DNA from: Methanobacteriaceae archaeon
GTDB taxonomy: Archaea > Methanobacteriota > Methanobacteria > Methanobacteriales > Methanobacteriaceae
Reading direction: 5' to 3'
DNA length: 64,000 nt
Assembly (NCBI GenBank): GCA_013403005.1
Contig: JACBOA010000006.1
Span: 44,561 to 108,560 of the forward strand
Shown here: positions 57,576 to 64,000 of the stretch, in pieces
Layout of the letters: every line of letters starts with the position of its first letter
Numbering within the stretch: position 1 is the first letter of the stretch
Program-made: the position numbers and the translations under genes
Notes under the pieces: model-generated
The model's database searches: none
What the model saw: the letters and a program-made list of their open reading frames with translations, nothing else
What the model was told of the DNA's origin: nothing

Positions 57576-58583
57576 TTACCTGACTTGGTAGTAGTCCTTA
57601 ACTCGGACGGTGTCGTCAGGGTGAGGGGTTGAGATTTCATGGAGAACAGTGTTTTCCATGGCCACGATGGTGTGCTCTTCTTTAGGTTTTATGCGGATGG
57701 TGTCATTTTTCCCGAAATAATGTTTATGATCATGGAATTCTATGTATCCTGCTCCACTGAGGATGTACATGGTTTCATCCTTTTCTGGGTGGTAATGGTA
57801 GGATGTTTGGTAGCCTTCTCTGATGAATAACTCTTTGGTAAGATATTTCTCGGTGTTTATCAGGATTTTTTCGTATCCCCAGGGTTTGTCTTCCCGGTTC
57901 TGATATTCTTTCCGGATTTCTTCCAGTTCTTTAGAGGTGTCAATGGCCATCCAGAACAGTCCATCTTCCTGGTAGTAACCCAGCTGGTTGTTTTTGGCGT
58001 ACATGGGGAAAACAGTTTTTTCAATATCTCCCACATCGAAATCTCCGAAATCTAATTCACCCTGGGTAAAGTAAACTCCTCCATTAATAAAATAGTCCAA
58101 TACTGGCTTTTCTTTAAAGGATACCAGACGATCTCCACTGATTTCCACTATCCCATAGGGGGATACCATGCGGGTGATAAATAGTGATAAGGGATAATCA
58201 GACTTTTCACCCTGTGCAATCATCTTTTTAATGTTAAGATCCGCCACAACATCTCCATTACGTATAACACACTGTTTATTATCATCAACAGCTTCCATTC
58301 CCAGCTTAATGGCGTTAAGGGTTCCAAGGGGTTTGTCTTCTTCCACATATTCAATTTTAACCCCCATGTATTCATCTCCGAATCTTTCCTTAATTTTCTC
58401 ACTTAAAAAACCGGTTAAAAGGAAAACCTGATTAACACCTGCATTTTTAAAATCAAAAAGTTGTTTATCTAGAATGGTGTAGTTATCTTTGATTTCAATA
58501 AGAGGTTTAGGCACTCTTTCAGTCAATGGCCTTAATCGCTTACCAAATCCACCGCAAAGTATCATACCCACTGTTTTTGTCAT
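57576..58583 (-). CDS. Sugar nucleotidyltransferase fused to a cupin
   Basis: A 335-residue two-domain protein. Residues 1-225 are a nucleotidyltransferase: GMILCGGFGKRLRPLTERVPKPLIEI (with the GxGxRLxPLT loop) and VIRNGDVVADLN, with the metal-binding Asp. Residues 240-335 are a cupin (SYHYHPEKDETMYILSGAGYIEF) like the phosphomannose isomerase type II domain. The arrangement resembles bifunctional mannose-1-phosphate guanylyltransferase/isomerase, but the short cupin may only modify sugars or bind substrate. It probably makes an NDP-sugar for surface glycans. There is no glycan gene cluster nearby. Confidence 0.8.
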   Translation of the reverse strand: MTKTVGMILCGGFGKRLRPLTERVPKPLIEIKDNYTILDKQLFDFKNAGVNQVFLLTGFLSEKIKERFGDEYMGVKIEYVEEDKPLGTLNAIKLGMEAVDDNKQCVIRNGDVVADLNIKKMIAQGEKSDYPLSLFITRMVSPYGIVEISGDRLVSFKEKPVLDYFINGGVYFTQGELDFGDFDVGDIEKTVFPMYAKNNQLGYYQEDGLFWMAIDTSKELEEIRKEYQNREDKPWGYEKILINTEKYLTKELFIREGYQTSYHYHPEKDETMYILSGAGYIEFHDHKHYFGKNDTIRIKPKEEHTIVAMENTVLHEISTPHPDDTVRVKDYYQVR

Positions 58584-58752
58584 CTAATCACCTTATTACC
58601 ATTATTATTACAAAAATTTATAATCGGGGTTTTAATTGATTGATTGAAATTTTACTTTAAAATCCTCATTATATTGCCTATACTATAGAATCAGTTATAT
58701 ATAAAAATTCATCAACTTCCAGTAGGAGAATCTTAAAAAACCATTTTTAATT

Positions 58753-59850
58753 TTAAACTATTTTTTTAAGAGATGAATTTTTATCCATTTTTTCCCTTAA
58801 AACAGTTCCAAAGTCAGAGGGAACTATCTCACGTGTTCCCAAGGTTTTTGCATGGGCATCCAGTTCAGTGACCACCCAAGTGTATCCCAGTTTTTTTAAG
58901 GGTTCCACCAGGCGGGGGCCATCAGTAATGGCAATGGTTTTTGCTTTTAATTTTTCAATAGGCAGGGCATGTGGAACTCCTGCCACCACCACCAGGTCAA
59001 AGCCTTGTTTTTCTAGAAATTCAACTGCCTTATCTCCAGTAACTGGATATTCATCCAATCCTCCGCTAATTATATTAATTTCAACACCCATCGCATCCAG
59101 TTCATCCTGGATGTTATGGGCATGTTGGCGTATGCGGGGGAGTCCAGTTTCCAAATCCAGATTGGCAATAATAGTGGCTTTATTTTCAGGGTATAAAGCA
59201 TGGAATGGGATCTTTAAGATATCAGCGAATAGATATGAGGTTTCCTTCTTGGCATTGAGAACCAGTGCGATTTTTTCCCCTTTTTCAAAGGCATCTAAGA
59301 GTACCTGGGCTACTTCTTCTTTATCATCTCCATAGGATGGGGGAATATATTTACCCTGAGCCATACCTCTGGTTTTTTCAATAATAGTGGCTTTTTTAAG
59401 CATCCTGCTCTGCCTTTCAGTTTCTTCAGCTGGGATTATTCCTTCCAGTTGGGCTGCTTCTAAAACAGCTATAGCTCCTTCAGTATTATCCCCTTCGCTT
59501 AAACCTCCGTGAGATTCCACAGTCAAAACTTTGGCAGGGATGTGGGCATGGCTAACAGCTTCCCGAAGGTCTTCACCAATGATCATACTGGCACAGGTAC
59601 CCACCACACCCACCAGCTTGGGGTGGAAGAGTTCCTCCACTTCCTTCAGTGTTTCCTCCAGTTTCTTCGCTGCTCCGAATATGAAATCGTTTTCAGACAT
59701 GGCAGTGGTAACCACTCGCACTCCATCATTTTCCAAGAGACGGCCTGTACGGAAACAACAGCCATGAGGGCCGTGAAGAATGATAACATCAGCATTTAAA
59801 TCACGAAGAGTGTATAGTGAAGCTGCAATGGGGCTTGGTCTAGGATGCAA
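58753..59850 (-). CDS. cfbD: Ni-sirohydrochlorin a,c-diamide reductive cyclase, catalytic subunit
   Basis: A 365-residue NifD-like protein. With the NifH-like CfbC it reduces Ni-sirohydrochlorin a,c-diamide by six electrons and forms the gamma-lactam ring during F430 synthesis. HPRPSPIAASLYTLRDL at the start, ILHGPHGCCFRTGRL (Cys about 31-32) and VGVVGTCASMIIGED (Cys about 86) hold cluster ligands. The start is a TTG at 59850 preceded seven bases upstream by GAGGTGA; no ATG precedes the conserved N-terminus, although the frame stays open further upstream. cfbB is in this window; cfbC and cfbE are not. Confidence 0.92.
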   Translation of the reverse strand: MHPRPSPIAASLYTLRDLNADVIILHGPHGCCFRTGRLLENDGVRVVTTAMSENDFIFGAAKKLEETLKEVEELFHPKLVGVVGTCASMIIGEDLREAVSHAHIPAKVLTVESHGGLSEGDNTEGAIAVLEAAQLEGIIPAEETERQSRMLKKATIIEKTRGMAQGKYIPPSYGDDKEEVAQVLLDAFEKGEKIALVLNAKKETSYLFADILKIPFHALYPENKATIIANLDLETGLPRIRQHAHNIQDELDAMGVEINIISGGLDEYPVTGDKAVEFLEKQGFDLVVVAGVPHALPIEKLKAKTIAITDGPRLVEPLKKLGYTWVVTELDAHAKTLGTREIVPSDFGTVLREKMDKNSSLKKIV

Positions 59851-60258
59851 TACAAATTCACCTCTAAATTCTCCAATTGGACTTTTAAATTCATTAAATT
59901 CATTAAATATGGTATTTTAATAGGAAGGTTCTGTTTTGGATTTGGAAATCTTGATTGGGATCTGAACTCATGCTCAATAATACTCAATATAAAATTCTTA
60001 TTTCGATCTATATTTTACTATAAGAAATTTCTTTCCTTGTACCATTTTAATTATACATATAAGCATATAACTCATGCCAATATATTAAAATCTATCTTAA
60101 ACTAAACCCAAAAATTGCCAATGCATAAAATAATTTAAAAAATTCAGATTAATCAAGCCCAGATTCGAATGTACATGTTTTATAAAACTTTTAAATTAAT
60201 TCAATTTAATTTAAGATGATATAATTAATATTTAATGATGTATTCATGGTGATATGAA
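59851..60258. other. AT-rich intergenic region upstream of cfbD
   Basis: Shared divergent promoter space of about 400 bases. ATTAAATTC repeats (59889-59907) lie just ahead of the cfbD start. No RNA gene, riboswitch or protein gene was recognised. Confidence 0.4.
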
Positions 60259-61002
60259 ATGAACCGGGAAACATGGTTTGGAATAATTTTAATAGTTATT
60301 ATAATAATTACAGGGACGTTTTCCAGCACGAATGGTTTTGATTATAAATTCAATGGATCATGGGCTGGTAATTCATCTAAATCCATTGAAGCAGCTGATG
60401 CTGTACCCACAGTTAAATTCTTAGGTGAACGGGATTATGGTTTTGTGGTTCGCTACGGGCCCTACGGAAATCCCAACTCACCAGTAAAAGTTGCCTACGT
60501 GCTGGGGGTGCATCCTCTGGAAGTCCAGGCCCATCAGGCCATGATGTCAGTTATAACTGGTGATAAATCATTGAAATACTGTTATTACATTTACCAAATA
60601 ACAGTCACCAAGAATAGGGATGATTACACCCAGGGGAGAATCAATGGCCAGCAACTGGCCCTGGACTATGCAGTGCCAGATATAAAGAAATCTAAATACA
60701 ATATGGTGGTGGATGTGCACTCCACCAAAGGGGACTACCCTGAAACCAAGTTCATATCCGTACCTGTGGATGACAGTCGCTCCAGATTCCTGGCCCATTT
60801 AATAGTGAGCAAAATACCCTGGCTGGTTTTCTATGTCCCACCACTGGATGGTGGGCCCACCAGCGGTCCCTATGTAACTATACCCATAATCCAATCAGGA
60901 ACACCGGCCATGGTCTATGAAACCTACACTTACGCATCTTTTAATGAAACCTTTGAACATGCCAAGGAATTTGCAAGTGTAGTTGATAGCCTAATATTAT
61001 AG
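60259..61002 (+). CDS. Exported M14-like zinc peptidase/amidase homologue
   Basis: A 247-residue protein with an N-terminal signal anchor (about 7-25) followed by a 200-residue domain. HPLEVQ places His85 and Glu88 in the HxxE zinc motif of M14 carboxypeptidases and aspartoacylases. DVHSTKG supplies His154, and YETYTY near 224 could supply the catalytic Glu. An active extracellular zinc hydrolase is therefore likely. Its substrate is unknown; trimming of pseudomurein peptides or other cell-surface peptides is a speculative fit for this order. It has its own promoter region and no operon partner. Confidence 0.65.
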   Translation: MNRETWFGIILIVIIIITGTFSSTNGFDYKFNGSWAGNSSKSIEAADAVPTVKFLGERDYGFVVRYGPYGNPNSPVKVAYVLGVHPLEVQAHQAMMSVITGDKSLKYCYYIYQITVTKNRDDYTQGRINGQQLALDYAVPDIKKSKYNMVVDVHSTKGDYPETKFISVPVDDSRSRFLAHLIVSKIPWLVFYVPPLDGGPTSGPYVTIPIIQSGTPAMVYETYTYASFNETFEHAKEFASVVDSLIL

Positions 61003-61143
61003 TCTTTTATAAAATAGCATATCCTGTTATTCTTTTATAAAAAATTAAAGGAAAATACGGCTTGCAACGAGAATATAATCTTTTAAGAGAATTATTTCCC
61101 ATCTTTCCCATCAATTCATTGAATTATAATTAAGAGTGATTAG

Positions 61144-61911
61144 GTGAAGATTCCCAACATAATCCAAGGTGTATTCTGTGAAAGGCCCAATCGTTTCACA
61201 GTAATCTTTGAAAAAGATGCCAGGATTGAAAAGGCCCATCTACATGATCCTGGCCGATTAAAAGAATTATTGGTTCCTGGAGCTTCTTTACTCCTCCGCC
61301 CAGCACAAAATCCGGCCAATCGCAAGACCAGGTACGATGTCATTGCCGTTGAAAGCGAAGGAACATGGGTGCTTATAAATTCAGGTTTTCACAGTGACCT
61401 GGCAGCGGAACTAATTAGATCAAAAGCAGTACCAGAATTATCCGCTTATCATGTTGAGAGAAGGGAATACACTTTTGGTAAAAGTCGTGTTGATTTTCTT
61501 TTAACAGTTGATGAAGTGGATAATATAAGTAAAAAAAGAAGCAACTCAGCAGAGGATGAAAGGGAAATCCTCCGAAATAGGATGTTACTGGAGGTTAAAG
61601 GATGCACTCTGGTTGATAATGGGCGGGGCCGCTTCCCTGACGCACCCACTATCCGGGGAAAAAGACATTTAGAAGAGCTGATTAAAGCCAAAAAGCAGGG
61701 CATGAATTCGACAGTATTATTTTTAATTCCCAGGGAGGATGTTGAGGTTTTTTCACCCAACTGGGAAATGGATCCGGAATTTTCAAAGACATTATCCCTT
61801 GCAGAAAAAGAGGATGTGCACATAATTGCCTATTCTTTCACTGTCAACTACCAAAATAATGAATTGGAATTAAATCCTTTAAAAAGGGTAAAAGTAAAGG
61901 TTCAACCTTGA
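61144..61911 (+). CDS. sfsA: SfsA family protein
   Basis: A 255-residue SfsA. The N-terminal OB-like part (GVFCERPNRFTVIFEK) and AHLHDPGRLKELLVPGA (about 31-47) are family hallmarks. The C-terminal half has a PD-(D/E)XK-like core: KSRVDFLL, MLLEVKGCTLV and FPDAPTIRGKRHLEEL. SfsA was named for sugar fermentation stimulation in E. coli; it binds DNA and a nuclease role is plausible. The start appears to be a GTG at 61144. The gene converges on the K+ channel gene. Confidence 0.93.
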   Translation: MKIPNIIQGVFCERPNRFTVIFEKDARIEKAHLHDPGRLKELLVPGASLLLRPAQNPANRKTRYDVIAVESEGTWVLINSGFHSDLAAELIRSKAVPELSAYHVERREYTFGKSRVDFLLTVDEVDNISKKRSNSAEDEREILRNRMLLEVKGCTLVDNGRGRFPDAPTIRGKRHLEELIKAKKQGMNSTVLFLIPREDVEVFSPNWEMDPEFSKTLSLAEKEDVHIIAYSFTVNYQNNELELNPLKRVKVKVQP

Positions 61912-62004
61912 TTTAATCGTGTTTTTCAAACTCTATTAGTAAATAAATATACTAAAGAAGGGAATTCTAAATAAATAGAGAATTTAACTTTTTTAGGGTT
62001 AAAT

Positions 62005-63018
62005 TTAGGTTACTTTAGTGTTTTCAAGTTTTTCAAATTCTTCTGCCTTACCAATGCCTAAAACCACATCTCCAGTTTCTAGAGTGTAACTACGTGGGGG
62101 GTCTATGGTGAGTTCACCATCACGACCCACTCCTACCACCACCACACCGGTCCTCTCATGGATATCTGCTTCTAAGAGGCTTAAACCATTGAACTGACTT
62201 TCGGGACTTATTTTCACTTCCCTGAGTTCCCTGCTTTTGTGCTCTGCCAGCACATCCTGGACAAACATGGCCTCATAACCATCATCTATACTCTTGTACA
62301 TCAAACGTCCGGAGATCACATTTGGTGAGATAACCTGACTGGCACCAGCCAGTTTAATCTGTTCGATGTTCTCATAACGCTGTGCCTCAGCAATCACCCG
62401 TACATCCTGGTCTAATTTTCTAATACTCAATATGCAGTGGATTGTTTTTGAATCAGAGTCCATATCTACAATAACTGCTTGTGCACCCTTGACATTAGCC
62501 TTCTCCAAGTCTTTAATGCGGGTGGGATCACCATGCACGAAGTTGGCCCCAGTTTTAAGGGCATTTTTCCGCACCTGTTCATCTTCATCCAGCACGAAAA
62601 TTTCTCCACTTTTCCCAATTTCTTTAATACATTCAACTGTACTTTCGGTCCAGCCGCAAATTACGATGTGTTTTGATCTTTCCACATTGATCAGCCCCAT
62701 AATTTTCATCTGCTGTTTTTTGAAGATTAAATTAACCAGGGATTCTACTGCCAGTGCAAAGGTTCCAATACCCAACACAATGAGACTAATGGTGAAAAAC
62801 ATTCCCAGAGTAGTTTCTGGACTGTAGTCTCCGTATCCAACGGTTCCTATAGTTACAAAGGTCCAGTAAAAAGATACAGTCCATGGTTGGCCTTCTATGA
62901 AGTGGAAACCAAGGGTTCCGTAGGCTATTATGCAGATAACCAGGATTAAAATCCAGGTAAGTCTCTGTTTAGCCACTAGGGGTATGCTTTTCCTGAGCAC
63001 CCTGAAAAGGACAAACAT
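62005..63018 (-). CDS. mthK: MthK-type calcium-gated potassium channel
   Basis: A 337-residue K+ channel subunit, close to the 336-residue length of MthK. Two membrane helices (about 21-42 and 71-98) flank the pore helix and the TVGYGD filter (59-64). The RCK domain follows (KHIVICGWTESTVECIKEI, then FVLDEDEQVRKNALKTGANFVHGDPT), ending in the C-lobe that binds regulatory ions. Met107 (IMGLINVE) stands exactly where MthK has its internal start for the separate RCK domain, which completes the octameric gating ring. No strong ribosome binding site precedes it here. GGGAGATC precedes the main ATG. The small surface-protein gene is 31 bases upstream. Confidence 0.95.
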   Translation of the reverse strand: MFVLFRVLRKSIPLVAKQRLTWILILVICIIAYGTLGFHFIEGQPWTVSFYWTFVTIGTVGYGDYSPETTLGMFFTISLIVLGIGTFALAVESLVNLIFKKQQMKIMGLINVERSKHIVICGWTESTVECIKEIGKSGEIFVLDEDEQVRKNALKTGANFVHGDPTRIKDLEKANVKGAQAVIVDMDSDSKTIHCILSIRKLDQDVRVIAEAQRYENIEQIKLAGASQVISPNVISGRLMYKSIDDGYEAMFVQDVLAEHKSRELREVKISPESQFNGLSLLEADIHERTGVVVVGVGRDGELTIDPPRSYTLETGDVVLGIGKAEEFEKLENTKVT

Positions 63019-63049
63019 CGGGATCTCCCTTAATTTGGATCTACCTGTA

Positions 63050-63403
63050 TTATTTTCTGAGGAAGAAATACCAGACTAAAACTCCAATTATCACCAGTAA
63101 CAGAACTCCACCTAAAATGAGAATCCACCAGGGGAATCCTCCATTTCCAGTGGTATCATCTCCAGCAGTCAGATCATCATCATCTCCGTCACCAGTTTTC
63201 ACTTTGGTTTTACTGGAACTGGAACTGGAACTGCTGCTCTTACTACCTCCACTACTACCTTTCATTAATGGTGTGATGCTGGCTACATTGGAAGTGCTAA
63301 TCTTGGATTCTGATACTCCAGGAGCATCTTCAACAGCCCAAACAGTCGAAAATGACATAAAAACTAAAATTAAAGACGATAAAAGGATAATTTGCCATTT
63401 CAT
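63050..63403 (-). CDS. Ser-rich, membrane-anchored small surface protein
   Basis: A 117-residue protein: a signal peptide (1-23, ending FSTVWA), a low-complexity Ser/Gly/Lys stretch (about 49-68) followed by an acidic DGDDDD run, and a C-terminal membrane helix (about 92-113) with LRK at its end. It should be tethered on the cell surface with a flexible stalk. It lies 31 bases upstream of the K+ channel gene on the same strand and is probably cotranscribed. No family was recognised; the layout resembles small surface anchors, not a beta subunit. Confidence 0.65.
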   Translation of the reverse strand: MKWQIILLSSLILVFMSFSTVWAVEDAPGVSESKISTSNVASITPLMKGSSGGSKSSSSSSSSSKTKVKTGDGDDDDLTAGDDTTGNGGFPWWILILGGVLLLVIIGVLVWYFFLRK

Positions 63404-63759
63404 TTTTTATAATCCTCCCATTTAATTCCTCAAATCTCATTATAATTATATTATCTCGTTTTTTGTTTATATTTAATATGATTTATTATGAAAATTTCTC
63501 ATGAAAAAAAATTTTTATAGAATGGGGGCTGTCCCACAAATAATTTAAATTCGGAAATTGGCTAATTCTGCAATTTAAAGTCCGATTAATCCTTATTTTT
63601 TGCTTGATTTTGAATTAAGGGACATACCCAGAATATAATTATATTAAACCGTTTTAAGGTTTTATGAAACCTTCAATTAATGAAAAAAACTTAGTTGCAT
63701 TATTATAACCGGGTAAGGTGCAGTGTAAATCTCTCAATCTTTTCAAATAATCTATTAAT
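63404..63759. other. AT-rich intergenic region with an IS-end-like sequence
   Basis: About 355 bases without a gene. It contains GGGGGCTGTCCCAC (63524-63537) and, about 90 bases away, the roughly inverted GGGACATACCCA (63619-63630). These flank an AT-rich segment of about 107 bp, which might be a degenerate miniature mobile element. Confidence 0.35.
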
Positions 63760-64000
63760 CTATAATGATCTTCGAATAAAGTACTTGCGCAATTCATCTG
63801 CCAGGAACATTATGGGTACAAAGGTGAGTAAATAAAGCCATTCATTTAATCCCAGGGCGGTGGTTCCGAAAATCCCCTGCAAAGGTGGAAGATATATAAT
63901 GGCCAGGAGGATGATGATGGAAAATGCTATTCCTCTTAATATCCACTTATTTTTAAACAATCCCAGTTTAAATACTGAGGTGCGGCTGGTCTGGCATCCC
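63760..64000 (-). CDS. Cation-transporting P-type ATPase, C-terminal fragment
   Basis: The 3' end of a gene entering from the right edge, ending in TAG at 63760-63762. The visible 79 residues, read from the edge (CQTSRTSVFKLGLFKNKW), contain the SVFKLGLFKNKW loop and the last two membrane helices (about ILRGIAFSIIILLAIIYLP and WLYLLTFVPIMFLADEL). This is the C-terminal module of type II P-type ATPases that pump Ca2+ or other cations. The catalytic part lies beyond the window, so the ion is unknown. A shorter reading from an internal ATG at 63960 is only an artefact of the window edge. Confidence 0.85.
   Translation of the reverse strand, partial: GCQTSRTSVFKLGLFKNKWILRGIAFSIIILLAIIYLPPLQGIFGTTALGLNEWLYLLTFVPIMFLADELRKYFIRRSL

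Overview
The window is a chromosomal segment of a hydrogenotrophic methanogen of the order Methanobacteriales, most likely Methanobacterium. Evidence for this: F420-dependent methylene-H4MPT dehydrogenase (mtd), two genes of coenzyme F430 synthesis (cfbB, cfbD), thiol:fumarate reductase subunit A, O-phosphoseryl-tRNA synthetase, a fused Fae-Hps, Alba, a TMEM175 pair, an MthK-type K+ channel and many archaeal membrane families. Promoters look archaeal (TATA boxes about 27 bp before the start or leader) and intergenic DNA is AT-rich.

Layout. 1-3100: 3' end of thrS, an M24 peptidase, then a ParA ATPase followed by a small basic protein with a ParB-like N-terminal peptide. TTATAACTTATAA iterons flank this pair. 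3300-7700: a radical-SAM/HhH protein, cfbB, and a polysaccharide polymerase-like membrane protein preceded by three copies of a 13-bp palindromic motif. 7970-10700: mtd and a secreted seven-repeat beta-propeller protein. 11000-18250: HD hydrolase, flavoprotein, TMEM175, ferredoxin-hisB, Isf-type flavoprotein, fae-hps and trpB2. 18500-25000: DUF1786-PHP pair, DUF63, leuA, two receiver-PAS proteins and alba. 25400-36400: metabolic and membrane genes (sugar isomerase, second TMEM175, HAD, LysE, small membrane proteins, an ornithine cyclodeaminase/alanine dehydrogenase homologue, acyltransferase, membrane thioredoxin, gatA-like amidase) and an amidotransferase/ATPase whose domain order is the reverse of CobQ.

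36480-44640 is the accessory region: a type I restriction-modification locus (hsdM, hsdS, hsdR on the minus strand). A Schlafen/AlbA_2-type protein and a PD-(D/E)XK-like protein lie between hsdM and hsdS, together with an 11-bp tandem repeat. 44900-50400: ribB, ribK, endonuclease V, sepS and tfrA. 50860-53050: four zinc-ribbon or small membrane genes. A tRNA-Arg(GCG) follows, then HIT, PAP2-like, pilin-like, AIR-synthase-like, hisH, sugar nucleotidyltransferase-cupin, cfbD, an exported M14-like protein, sfsA, the K+ channel, a Ser-rich surface protein, and the C-terminus of a cation P-type ATPase running off the right edge.

The best candidates for something undescribed are the ParA/ParB-peptide locus with its iterons (also found 11 kb away), the embedded genes and tandem repeat of the hsd locus, the permuted amidotransferase, and the duplicated segment in the receiver domains. 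All identifications come from reading motifs and domain order; no database search was run.
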